Positions 11,101 through 24,500 of a DNA stretch of 64,000 nucleotides are shown here, in pieces. Source of the DNA: Telmatactis stephensoni (Eukaryota; Cnidaria; Anthozoa; Actiniaria; Isophelliidae); the NCBI GenBank assembly GCA_029948255.1, contig JALIZF010001791.1, positions 248,001 to 312,000 on the forward strand. The letters run 5' to 3'. The notes beneath the pieces are model-generated. The model made no database searches, was not told the origin of the DNA, and saw nothing but the letters and a program-made list of their open reading frames with translations. The translations under genes and the position numbers were made by a program. Position 1 is the stretch's first letter. Every line of letters starts with the position of its first letter.

Positions 11101-14100
11101 AACACTAAGTTGTCTTACAACTTTAAACACTTTAACACTTCAAACAAGAAGCCCAGAAATGGTCCTCATCTTTTTCTAATAAGGTGAAAATTTCTTCCAA
11201 ATGTGCACAAGATAATCAGTCAAATCAAATACAAAGCAGGCAAAGTCGTGTGTGTAGTCATAATTGTTTTGAAAATTAGTTTCAGCTGTAGACTTGATGC
11301 AAGCGCTGTCTGTTATCTAAATCTATGGGTTTCATTATCTCTTTAATTAAATTGTAAATGATTCATTTTGTTTGAGTTCTGTGTTACTTGATTTATTCTC
11401 TACTAGCCTGTAGGTTTTGCTTCAGGAGTGTTTTCTCTGATTTTAGTTCAAAATCGTGTGGTGTATAAGCAAACATGTTTCAAATTAATTAGACATCAAC
11501 AGTTATCTTCAATCTAATTGTCTGACCCAGGATGTAAACAAAAAGAAATGGGAATGTGCTCTCAATATTGCAAGATGAAAATACCCAATTTTCGTTGCAT
11601 GCAATATTTGTGATATTCCACAAAAAGCACATGTTGCAATAGTGTTAACGTAACAGTAGCTTGGTTGCATATGTTTGTGTGGAAAAAATAATTATTAATT
11701 CAATTGAATTCTTTTTTATTTCACAGAAATTTACTTCATGTACCTATAAAAGATGTCAGTTCACCATATTACTATCCAACCGCTCCAGTGGCATCAATAA
11801 CTGAATCTGAAAGTATTTCAAGTGAGGCACTTACAGATGATACACTCTCAATGACTACAGAGTAAGTATATATTGTTTATACTTGAAAGCTGAGTTGCGT
11901 GATCAACTCTTGAATTAACATTAGCACTGATTCTTTAGAATAAACCATCAAATTGCTTCTTGTAAACATAATCTTAAACTTCATAGAATATTTGGTCATT
12001 TTACTTCTTGGAAGATGTGATCAGTGCTTCTTTAGAACACATGATCACTACTTCTTGAGAATGTTTTAACATTGCCTCTAAAAAAATCCATTCAGGACCA
12101 TTGCTAAATTATGGGTTTGTAATAAACATTTCGTTAAGAGTTTATTAACTTTTACTGTTATCTCTCAATAATTTAATCATTGTACTTACACTTTTAATTA
12201 ATCCTTGAATTAACTGCTTTCAGATTCCTTGTGCATGACTTAAATCCAATATTATAGAAAACTTTAATTTATCACATCAAAATAATGATTATTGGGCTAC
12301 AACATTTGATTGTATTTTTGGTGCAGCCTCAATAATTATTCATTTTATTTAATGTGTTCTAGAATGCTTGATCATGATAGATTTCTATGTTTTTGTTTGC
12401 AGTACTAGTGATGGACACTCAAGATGCAGTGGTGGTAGAAGAACACACAGAAGTAGAACTACGGCCCCTCCTCACTCTCGTTTTCCATTTGTTCCAGTAA
12501 GTTTATCAGTGAGAATAATTTTTGATATTGAAACAGACAGTTACTGTATATAATGTGTGTGGGCAGCTACCAAGCCATAGGAATGCTATTAATAATAGTG
12601 CAGCATAGTAAAAAAGCTGCTTGTTTTTATACTTTGTTATTCACTGGCAAAAATACATCAAAAACTGTTAGCACTTTATTTGTGAAGTACTGTTACAAAA
12701 CCTTGTCAAATGACACTACAACTTCTGGGAGGCATTTACAAAAAAAGTGGTTTTTCAGCTGATTAAAATGTCACCTCCCAAAGTACAGGACACATATTAT
12801 ATCTCTGAGATGCATTTGCCAATTTTTTGTGGCATTTGACATTTTGTTCTTTGACCCTGAATGGGCTTTTATACAAAATATTAAGCTTAATAAGTTTCCT
12901 TATAATGAGAAGTCTAAAAGGTTTTCTTTCTTGTTTACCAATGCAGTATGATATATATTTTCCAATCTTCTTTTGCTTTTCATGTACCCATCAATAGTTC
13001 TTGAAATTTCAGAGTCCTAATTCCTCATTTGCTTTGAGAAATTTCTTGACCATTTTATGAATTTCTTTTGATTCTTTCCTTTGACAGCGCACACACAGAA
13101 TGCCTAAAGAGGCAAGACATCCCTTAACTCCTGATGAGTTTGCCAAAATCCTGACAGAAAAGCTTGAAAAAGTTGCCATCGAAAGACAACTACAGGAACG
13201 TGAAGCATTAAACCTTGCACATTCTCTAGACGTAAGTAGCTCTGAATTTGAATTTTATTGTATTTATCATGTATTGGAGCTAGGGTGGGCTCTAGGGGCT
13301 CTTTCCCCCCTCCACCTTTGTAGGCGGATCAGAGGTGATATATTCTCAATTAAGAACATCCACCGAACGCTACTGCAGTTCTGTATTTGCATTGAAACAA
13401 CACTCATTACATTGTAATGTTTGTTTTATTAGGTTGAAAGACCTGGTAGCAGTCAATCCAAGAAGTCTATTCTTCAAGAAGCAATTGAAAACAAAGAAAG
13501 AAGAGACAGAATTCCACTGAGTACAATGGTCCAGTTACCACCACAAGATGATACCTCATCAATAAGTACTTCAAATCACTCGTCATCTAAAAGTACAAGT
13601 GCACGTGCAACGGCTGGATCAGGAGTTCCAAATAGTAGTAGTAGTGAGAGTACACATAGAAAATCCCGTGGAAGTCGGAACACAACGACAAAGTTATCAA
13701 AACATGAGAATGAGCCACCAGTGGTTAAAACAAATGAACAATTACCTGTACCTGTGTATAAAGAACCCAAAGTGACAAAAGACACTAATTTACCATCAAA
13801 TGATAATATTCCATACTTAACTTTAAATCATCATCGTATTCAAGAATGGATGGCAACGGGTGAGGAAGAATTGAAAAAGCAGAAATCAAAATCTCATCAA
13901 AAAAGTCGGCAGTCTTCAAGTAATCGTGTTGATACTTATAGTAATCATCATCAACCCAAGCAACCTATTGCACAGGATCCTATGATGCCACTTCTCCAGG
14001 GACCTGAAGCTACTACAGTGCTTGATGAGGTGTGCAGACGGCTAATAGAAACTAAAGAGCAAAATCGAAAGAAACATAGTCAACAGCACAGGTTGGTGTA

Positions 14101-15612
14101 TTGAAATGGTTCAACTTTTACTTTGGTTGGAAAGTTTTCTCCAGATATTCTAGAATAGGTAGCTCCAAACTTGTACTGGCAATTGCCCATTACACTGTGA
14201 AGCTTAAAACTGTGACCACTATTAATATTATATTTGCATACTTTTTGTCTTGCAATCCTTCAATTAGCTCTAAGATAATTAAGAAAAGAGGATTCCCAAT
14301 GCTGATTGGATGACTGCTCAGTTGAAAGTAATGATAAGTGATGAAAATAATTATAACTGGTCCTAGTTTGGGTCTTTGTGCTGTAAGAGTTTGAGGCACA
14401 CTACAGATTGACTAAATTTGTCTGTAAAAGTAGCCAGTGTTAACACTGAAAAATGCTGGCTACCAGCACTTCAAGAGGACAATGTTCTCCACAATGTCAA
14501 ATGTAAAAAAACTTTGCATTTGCCGCAAGCAAATGTAGCAATAGATCATGATTTTATTTTATGCAGTCACTGATAAAGTCAAAACTGTCGGCTTCATTTT
14601 TTGACAATCTTGTTGGGTTTGGAATTTCCAACATCTGATCTTTCATATACCCAGGGAAATGTAGTTTCTGCTGTTTGACAATACATAAAGTACATAAGTT
14701 TTCTCATAAGGCATTATTCTTATTCTTCCAGATCTCGGAACAGTGTAGATGATACCAGTGACCAATCTTCTTATTATGGAAAGGAAAGTTCAATGGGTGC
14801 ATCAAGCTGCAGCCAATCATTATTATCGTATGACTTAAATCAACATCAGTCATATTCATCAATTCCATCATCTGCATCAAACATTGGAAATGATACTAAA
14901 AGTCGATCAGATAGTGGTATCGGTGGTGGTGGACGAAAGAAGGAAAAACACAATGCTACTACTGTCATTTACTGGTTATGGGGTGAACCTATTGCATATC
15001 GCACATCGTTGCCAGGGAAACATATCACTTTGGGACAGTTTAAGACCCAGTTAATACCAAGAAAAGGAGAATTTAGGTGAGTTTGTTTTCAAGTAACCAA
15101 TATGAAGGTGTGGGGCATTGCAGACATTGGCACTGGAAACAGAACATTGAAAGAAGTTTCTAAGGACTGCTATGCAGCATCAAATCCACTGTAGTGGAAA
15201 ATAAATAATAAATAATAATAGATATTTTAATTGACACTCCCCTGAATTGGCTAATTGGCTTTTCAGTGACAATGACTTCACACTCACTACCACTATGTTC
15301 AATATAGAAAAACAGGATGATGATGATGATGTTGACGATGATGATGATGATTTGAGCTTACTATATTGTCACAGTCTTCCTGTAATTTGTACACAGCCAA
15401 ATTTGCTTGTATGAAAAGAGTGGTAGAGTTTATTTAAACAACCAGTTTTACTAATCCAAACCCTCATCTTGTGTTGTAGATATTTCTTCAAGACCAAAAC
15501 CGATGATCATGATGCTGATGTTAACGTTGTATACGAGGAGGTCAGAGTTGATGATACGGAATTACCAATGTTTGAGGGAAAAATTGTTGGCAAAGTAGAA
15601 AAAGTGGACTAA
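8118..15612 (+). CDS. AXIN: Axin, scaffold of the beta-catenin destruction complex
   Basis: Seven coding exons read by GT/AG: 8118-9055, 11727-11861, 12403-12496, 13088-13231, 13433-14091, 14732-15076, 15480-15612; 815 aa, close to the human length of about 860. Axin holds APC, GSK3, CK1 and beta-catenin together in the cytoplasm so that beta-catenin is phosphorylated and destroyed. Seen here: a tankyrase-binding motif RPPPTGED at residues 41-48; an RGS-type APC-binding domain at about 120-245 ([37 protein letters not shown]); a GSK3-binding helix at about 403-425 ([17 protein letters not shown]); a weak match to the beta-catenin helix at about 446-457; conserved blocks [13 protein letters not shown] and DEVCRRL; and a C-terminal DIX domain at about 733-815 ([20 protein letters not shown]). 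The start is the first strong-context ATG after the 5' acceptor. Large first coding intron (9056-11726) shows nothing recognisable. Confidence 0.95.
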
Positions 15613-15821
15613 TTTTATTGCCAACATACGAACAGAGTTTTTATTGGAGTTCTTGTTTTATTACTGGAATATTTTATGACTTAAAAAGGATTTATAATGT
15701 TATTATGAATATTCAAGGTTTTGTAGGCCTTGTGTGCCAGAGAATTGGCTTTTATGTAAATAGCCTCATAATATATTTGTACATGATATGTTAATGTTGT
15801 AAAATTTTAAAGACCCCTTCA

Positions 15822-15827
15822 AATAAA
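15822..15827 (+). terminator. Axin polyadenylation signal AATAAA
   Basis: A canonical AATAAA lies about 210 bases after the Axin stop codon in AT-rich sequence. It is the first good signal downstream. Confidence 0.6.
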
Positions 15828-16963
15828 AGTATTATTTTACAGAATAAACAATGTATCCACTTTGTATTACCCCTGGAAGGCAGGCACCTCTCTAAGGCAG
15901 ACACATATGCCTGGTCCCAGCCTAATTGCATACCCCATATATATGTAAATAAACGCCATTTAAGGCAGACACTAAGAGCTTGCATTGTCTCCAAAATGTC
16001 TGCCTTGGAGGGGGTTCACTGTAGTTTCAATTGTCACCTTTTGGTTGATTTGCCTAGGGACATTTACCCTCGGGAATGCCTACCAGATTACTAGAGCTTA
16101 GGAGAATTTGTGGAGACTTACTGTCTGGTTGTTACATGAGGATATGAAGGAAAAACATATGTCCTTGGGGTTTGGGGAGGCTAGCTTGGTCCACATTAAT
16201 TCTAGATGTTCAATTTAATGAACAAAATGTTTAGTTTTATGAAGATGAAATTTGCTAACAGTTTTCACTCTTCATGTTGCACTTGTCCCCTTTCCAATGG
16301 ATATTCTGCATTTTTGGTTTCTTCATCTGCATGACTAGCAGGTGGTATTTGTAATATTTCACAGAAGGATAACAAAAAAAAATTATACTTACTTCTATTG
16401 TAGGATCTGTTCAAATTTCATATTTGCTACATAGCTTGAGCATTTCTCAGTTGGCATCTATCCTTTTTGTTGCATTGCTTGTGAATTAGACCAGATTGTA
16501 TCTATGTTGCATTTCATTGGATCTTACAAGAATGTTGTAGTATTTTGATTGGATGAGACCAGACTCATTGACCAATCAAAATGCTCAGACAGGGCAATTG
16601 GCACTGATTTTTCATTATAATACAAAAACTGGTCTATTGTAAGGGAATTGTGGTCAAGTGAAGTTATCTATGATTTGGCCCATTAACTAGTCTATACTCT
16701 GTAAAACTTAGACAAATTTAGATAGTTTGGGCTTCCAATCTTTCCACAAGTAGCCTGATATTGTCTAGGTAATATTTGCTAATTGATGACTTCTCTGTGA
16801 GACAGGGTTGGTTGCTGAAACTGCTAAATGTTGTTTGGTAACGCATTTCTAAAAAGTATTGCTAAAATTGACCACCGCAATGGTGTTTTTTTTTCCTGGG
16901 CTTCCTGTGTGAGGACCACTAAAAATTGGGATTCCTGTGGTATGTCTTGCTTAGTCATTCAAA
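15828..16963. other. Intergenic, Axin to ASPSCR1
   Basis: About 1.1 kb with no gene. It holds a degenerate repeat at about 15875-16020 (GGCAGGCAC, AAGGCAGACAC, GTCTGCCTTGGAGGGGG) and an AT-rich stretch with short inverted motifs around GACCAATCAAAATG near 16560. The ASPSCR1 promoter should lie toward the right end; no TATA box is obvious. Confidence 0.5.
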
Positions 16964-18493
16964 ATGGCAGCCTGCAAGAGTGTTGTGGTTCTTTGTCCAA
17001 ATGCTCGTCGACAGACCGTTAAAGTTGGCCCCACAACAACCATATTGCAAGTGAGTTCAATGTCAAGTCTTACTGATAAAGAAAACTGTTGATTTGAGAT
17101 AGCAGAGATTCATTCTGTGGTGATATTCAAGCTCTGAAAAATCTCGACTGAAAGTGCACAAAAAGCAGAAATATGATGATGATTATAAAATCCTTTTTAC
17201 CGGATATTGTATGGATTTCTAAACTGTATAAGGATTTGATATCGACTGCCCACTCCCTATAATAACAGCTGGACACGAATGATCAAAGATATAGATATAT
17301 TTTTCAAAGTTTCATTCAAATTGATCACTGATTCACTTAGCTTCAATATCCTTTCTCTCCTTTCTTTGTTTTTCTTTCTTTCTCTCTCTCTCTCATTCTT
17401 TCTTTCTTTCGTTTCATTTGTAAAATTCTGCATTCTTCTATAAAGCATATTTAAGCAAATTTCTATCTATCATGTTTCAAAATATAATGTCAAAATCTTA
17501 AATTATGTATTTTCTGAAAAGATATTAGAAGAAGCCTGCAAAAAACAGGGTCTGTCAAGCCAGGAATATGCCATTAAGTGAGTAAAGATAAAGTATTGAG
17601 GGATATGCAATCCACCTTTTACTGAAACTTTTATTACGGTGTTGCATACAACCAGTATTGTACAATTTGTTGACCCAATTAGTAAAGGGCTATGCAATGG
17701 TTACAGGCATGTAGAAGACAATAAAATATTATTGCATTCTACTCTTGCAAATTATGTTTTCTTGCAACATTGCTCACAAGTGCTAATGACATACAATGTA
17801 TAATTTCTGCATAATTTGTAAGAACACAGGCAACCCAAGCTCAACCCAGGATTACCTGTTGTGTTGTCCTGTTGATTTTTGACCCTTGTATGTGGTTTCA
17901 GCTAGTGAATTTCACTTGAAGAATTTAAAGCCCCCATTTTTCTTTTAGTTTTTATTTTGATTAATTTGATTATTTTTATTTTCATGCTTTCTTACAGATA
18001 TCAGAGAAAAATCCTTGATGAAACACTACCTATAAGATACTCAGGATTGTCTAATAATGCACACCTTGAATTAGTACAACAAACAAAGACAGTCAAAGAA
18101 GGTGATCCATATAAAAGATATATGTTTATTAGTTAATTAAGTAATTAGTTATTTAACTCTGAGATGGCTTCATGCAAAAAAATGAGACTTCAAGATCTGT
18201 GAAATGTGACCAACATTTTGCAAGACTGATCAATTTTTTTTGGAATCTTTTGACACTCCTATATTTGTGTCATCCTAGAGGATGATATTTAAGCTTACAT
18301 GTATGATAAGTGGTTACATCTCCATGCTCTCCAATTACTATTGAAATCCAATGTAATAATCAGAGTTGGTCAAAGGATCTTTCATGTCTCTTTCCTGAGA
18401 AATCCAGATCAAAGTTGATGACCTCCCCATTATTATGGCAGATAAGGAAGTGTGGCAATGTTTTGTGCAGGACATCTGGGCTGTGGCTGCAAA

Positions 18494-18537
<44 letters not shown>

Positions 18538-21500
18538 AAGGATATCATTTGCTGTGACCTTGTTTCTAGAAATAATTACTACTTACATTAATTTGTTAGG
18601 AGCACAGTGTACAATAGCTTTACAATTAACATCAGGTGAAAGACTTGTCAAGGATTTCCCTCCTACACATTCATTATGGGATGTCATTCTACATTGGAAT
18701 TCACAGGAAGAAAGGTATGGGTTATATAGAGCAGTTTTCGTATGGGTGGGAAACTGACCATACAAGTTATGGTTAATGCACGGTATGGTTACAGCAGTAA
18801 TTTTGAAATGGTTTTATAGACGTTACAGCATTGACATGGTCACGGTACGGTACAGTCAGTTTCCCACTCATGTGAAAACTTCTGTATTAAATCAACATAC
18901 CATACTGTGACCAGTGGAATAACATTTATAAGAACATTTGAGAAACATGCTGTAACTGTACCAACAATTTAAAAGTTATGTAACTATGCACTTTTGCATA
19001 ATATATTTTTTCAAAAAAAAAGTTTCAAATGATTTGAAAAAATTACCAATAAAAATGTACAATTATTTTACATTTTTATTGGTAATTTTTTCAGAAATGT
19101 ATATTTATAACAATTTCAATGAAATACAAGTTGATGACCAATTTAAAAGTGTTCAAAGTAGATAATGTTACATGACACTTGAATATTTTTGATGTTTTTA
19201 CTGCCAAAATCGTTGCATCACAACCAGCAAATTACAAATTTTGTTTTGATTTTGGGTTTTTCTGAGCCATCAATCATTTTGGGGGTGAAGCTTCTTTCAA
19301 ATCAACCAATCACTGAACGAGTTTGTTAAAGCTCTGCCCCCAAGAATGATAGATGGATCAGAAAAGACCAAAATCTTACCAACGTTAGAGGTCATGATGC
19401 AACGATTTTTGCTGTAATTATTTCAATTGCCATTTTCCCATTGGTTCTACTGGTAGACAAGAATTAAATTAGAGCAGTGGAAAATGAACTGTACAGTGTT
19501 GTGAGGTGTCATAATGTCTATGAAAATGTTCAAATTTCCAGTCATAACCATGCTGTGTCTGACTGAGCCATTTTCACAGTCATACCAAAACTGCTGTAGA
19601 ATGACGAAGCCGTAGATCTTTCCAGTGACACATCCCATTATCCAGTATTAGAACAGTTCTCATATGAGTGTGAAACTGAAGGCAGTGTACTGTGACCATG
19701 TCAGTGCCGTGTTGTCTTTAAAAGCATTCAAAGTTCCTGCCGTATCCATGACCATGTGTTTTTCACAGTCATATGAAATCTGCTCCATGTAATGGAATAC
19801 ATAATCTTATATCTCCTTGACACTTAATTATTTGTAAAGATAGTTTACTAATAGTGAGTATTTTATTCAGCCCACACCATCAAAAGTTATTGGGAGATGA
19901 AGGTCAAGATGTAGTGTGTGTTTATATGACACAAAGGGTATGTGACGTGTAATTGTTATTATAATCAATGATGGTGGTGATAAGGATGATGATTTATGGT
20001 ATCTATAATGGTCATGGTACATGATATAGAGATGACTTGACATCTATGATGATGATGATGATGATAAATGATGTTGATGATAGATGATACAAATTATGAT
20101 TGTGTTGATACTATAAATAAAATATAACTGTTTATTTAAGTGTCCAAGTCTTCTAGCGCTTGCGCACAAACTTGGGGACACTGTACTCTCTCACACACTA
20201 CCTCAGTCTACATTAAGTATTTTCCAAATAATCACTCGACTCACATGTTGATTGATACTATAAACTTGTGTTACAGGTGAGTGGTGAGTCTACATTAAAA
20301 GGTACAACCCTGCATAGCCTTGGTTTAACTGGAAAAAGAGCAATAATAAGGTGAGCTTTATTTCTTTTTTCTTTTTCTTTTTTTTTTTTGGCAAATGGTG
20401 TTCAGAATCCATCAATAGAGGGCTAAACCCAGGAGGGGTACTCCCTTTGTCCAAGTAGTAGGGGTGATTGGCAGTCCTTTTATGGTTGAAAAGATTTTCT
20501 GTGCATACCTTTTATGGATTCTGACTGTTACGTGCCAGTTACATAGCGTGACTCCATACCTTTTGAGGTTAATTTATTGGACAGACATGACAAAACAGAA
20601 GGACGATGCTGTCCAGTCACTGATTAAACCGCATCAGGACAATCGCTTTTTCCTCAGCTTAACAAATTTAATCTTATTTTTTGATAACGTCAATCATCAG
20701 ATGAGTATGTTCATAGTTACCTACAATCTTTTGCAGAAATACTGTGCCACTTATGACCCCTTCCCCCGTTCCAATGTTGATCAGTGATGGTTTTAACTAT
20801 CTGAGGCGCGGCATAGAGATTTCGAGCCCAAATATCAACATTGGAAGGGGGAAAGGGGTACGAGTCTAAGAAAAATTAATATTCCGGCACACTTTAATTT
20901 GCAAGGGATTGTAGCTTCCGGGGGGGGGGGACTCCTATATATAAGATGACGGGGATGCTCGTCGGAAATTTTGAAAATGACCCCTAAAAGGTACCTGAGT
21001 GGGAGTGGCAATAATTCATTTCTGCCCCTAAAAGGTACCAAATCAAAAACAATAATAAAGAATTAAAGTAATAAAACACTTTGTTATCGATGTGCTTTGA
21101 AGATTCAATTCAGATCATTGAAATCGTCCTTTTCATGCTTATTTTAGGTAGTTCATTTACCCCAAAACAGTCCCTAAAAGGTACCAGCTATGTCTCTGGT
21201 AGTCCACTTAAGTCTGAGACACCCTAAAAGGTACCAGATTGCATTTTGACCCCTAAAAGGTACGATGAGCATCCCAGTCCATTTACGATCTGAGTCCCCC
21301 CCCGGTTGTAGCTGTTAAGGAGTGTAATCAACATAGCTTCAAAAGCTCTTTTTATTATGTTTTACTCTATGTATTACTCTTTCTATATTGTGTGTACCTT
21401 TTAGGGATTGTTTTCAAAACTGACTGCCAATCACCTCTACCAGTGACTTGAACAGTGGTGTACCCCCTTTGGGGCTACATTGAGCTGAACTGATCATTCA

Positions 21501-24500
21501 TTGTGTCTATAGATTGGTACATGAGAAATCCTCAAAAAGCAAACCTGAACCTGTTCCTGTTGTTAGCGAAAAACCCAGCACAATATCTCAAGAAAAAGTA
21601 CCAGTATTGAGTGAATCTCCTGTGGTTGTCACAATATCCAACACCACAGCCAAGGAGTCTCCTGCTTCAACACCAAGTAGTTACACACAAGCACCTAGTG
21701 TTAATACAAGGACAGGTGACAGGCACAGATCACTGGACTCAGGGACTGTCAGTCCTGAGAGAGGTAAGTTTAATCAGTGAGCTTTTATCACTTCTGTCAG
21801 TTATAGCACAAAGCCCAAAAGTATGAACAGCTATTTGTATTTGTATTCTTTTGAAAGAGCAATCATCCAGTTAGCATCCAAGGATTCTGTTATTTTATAA
21901 CTTACCTAAGCGCTAATTGGAGTATGGTGAGACAAAAGTATGCAAGTACATTAACACTGGTCATAGTTTTGAGCTTCAGTCTGTTATTACAAAAATCACT
22001 TTCAAGGGATATCAGATGATTACTTCCAAATTTGAAATTTAAGCAAGGCATTACTGCCTCAGCTCACCTCATAATTTTTTTTCTTTTTTTTTTTTGGTGG
22101 GGGTGTGCTTTGTGAGAAAGTTGTCAGTTGTTTGTCTGCTGACTGTTGGTCAACTGTTGATCAACTGAAGCATCCTTATTGTAAATGTCTACCAAAACTG
22201 AAATGAGGAACTGCTTACAACACTGTCAACCAATGTCAGTTAACTGTTCCAAGGTTGAATGTCAGTGGGGTATCAGCTGTCAGTCAGTGGGTTATTGGCC
22301 AACAGTGGGTGAGGTATCAGCTGACAGTCAACCATTACCCAACTGACTGCTGGCTGATAAAAAATTTGGTACATTAGTCTATACTTTTACCCATTTTTTG
22401 AAAGTAGTTAACATTCTTGAATCATTAGCAGCAAAAGATTCCAAAAGAACCAGAATTGCAGGTCCAGATCCTTTATTCCCAGATTTTAAGGTCAGATATT
22501 TCTCAATCATTTAATATTGATATTTCAGCCATCTTTTTTATCAGTAAAGATGTCATGTAAGGCCTAGGGCAAACGTCAAATCTAAGTCGCGTCAAATACA
22601 TTTAAAATAGGTGCGACAAAGAGTCAACTTCATTCCAGCGTGGTAGCAAATGTCGCACCTGTGCCGAACTGCTGTCGCATTATCCGACTTGGCAAGTCGA
22701 ACCCATGCTAGAGTCGAATCAATTAATTTGAGTCGAATTTAATTGCAGCAAACGTCGCACCATTCATGCGCCTATTTCAAAATAAATAGGTTCGACGAAT
22801 TAAATTCGACTAAGATTCGACGTTTGCCCTGGGCCTTAGTTAGGTTTTGCACATTCACTTGATTGTTAATTAATTCTATTTTATTCAGTTTCCAGAGAAA
22901 GCAATAGAGAAGAAAGAATCTTTACAGACTCAAGTTACATTGTAAGGTTATGTTTGTATATTGTCTCATTGTGCCATCATTAGAATATCATTGTCATTAC
23001 ATTGTACCATTAAAATCCATTATTTTATTCTCAGTGTTGAATAGATGATGTCAAGTTATTTTACTATTTTAGGTGAAGTCACCTAAATTTGAATTCACAT
23101 GAAAACAATTTCACATCAGATCTGGGAAAAAATGATGAATAAATGTAAATGCCTTGTTTCTGCCTTCTTTCTCTTCTAAATGTGTCCATTCATCAATAAA
23201 TAATGGAACCCCCCTGATTTGCTTAATGGTTAGTTTTGCAGGCTTTCATTATTTTATGAGATGTTACCTAAATTGTTAACTAAATTTACTAAATTTATCT
23301 AACTAATAAACAGTGAGACTAAACAGACTCTATTCACACTCATAAATATGTTTTTACTAATTTTTTGCACTTAAGTAATACTCCAGTTTTGAGTTCATTT
23401 TGCTCAGCATTAGCCTCAACACCGTGCAATATATTCTTTTCTGTTCAAGTCATTAACCCTTGGGAATTAATGGAATGTACACAAATGAACAAAGCAAATG
23501 CTATAGAATTCCTCTGGGGTTTGCTTGATTTCTTTGAATATCTCACATCTAATCGAGGCTAATGCTGAGCAACACAGAACTCAAAACTGGAGTATTAATC
23601 TTTTCCTGAGTGACAATTTGTATAGGAAATCGCACGATCTTGAGTACAATTCGGAATTAATAGGTACGAGTAATGTTTTGAAAGTTCTCAAAATAGGACG
23701 AGCCTTTGGCGAGTCCTATTTGAGAGTTTTCAAAACATTACGAGTAACTATTAATTCTGAATTGTACGAGAAGATCGTGCGATTTATTATTTATAATACA
23801 CTAGCTATACAACATTTCTTCGAGAAAAGACAAATGTCTGACATATAGCATGTTTTCATACTGGTGCAGACTTAAACCATGTTAAACGAGTAGACAATAT
23901 TTCAAAGAGGGAAGAAACTTTGAAAACAAAATAAAATAGAGTTAATTTGTATTCTGAGCGAATTACAGTTCTTTTACATCTCTATAAAGCATGTAGTTTA
24001 TTCACTGACAGGTTTGTTTATTGAATGAAGACGAGCGAAGAGCCCAAGATGACATGGCAAAGAATTTCAGTTCATTCACAGAGAAATATGGTCAAATTTA
24101 CGTTGTTTAAACATACCTGGCCTTTCAAATGCCTCAAAACTTCATTATCTTGAGCTTGATTTATCAGTTTCTTTTGGAAAAGAATAAAAAAGTTTGACTA
24201 AGTGACCATTTCTTTCTGGCATAGCCGTGAATCGATGTCCTTCGCTTAGTTTTGCAGCACGGCGTTTTTCTCTCCATTGCTCTTGTTTTCCGTTTAAAAT
24301 TGTCATTGTTTTGACGAATAAATAAAAACTTTTTTATCTTCTATGATAATCATCAAAAACTGAACTAGCAAAACTGTAAGTTTTCATCAAAAACGAGTAG
24401 CCATGGCTTGTCAAGGAAAATCCAAATGGAGAATGATGTTTATCGCGCGCCGTTGTCGTTGCCATAGTGACTTAATAGGTACTCTACAGAGTACAATTAA

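Noticed and set aside
18310..18757. Open frames with poly-Asp, poly-Met or poly-Ser
   Set aside because: They are readings of the (ATG)n microsatellite; only 18600-18714 of this stretch is a real ASPSCR1 exon.
20464..20787. 107-codon open frame
   Set aside because: It lies in the outer arm of a nested repeat and has no recognisable domain.
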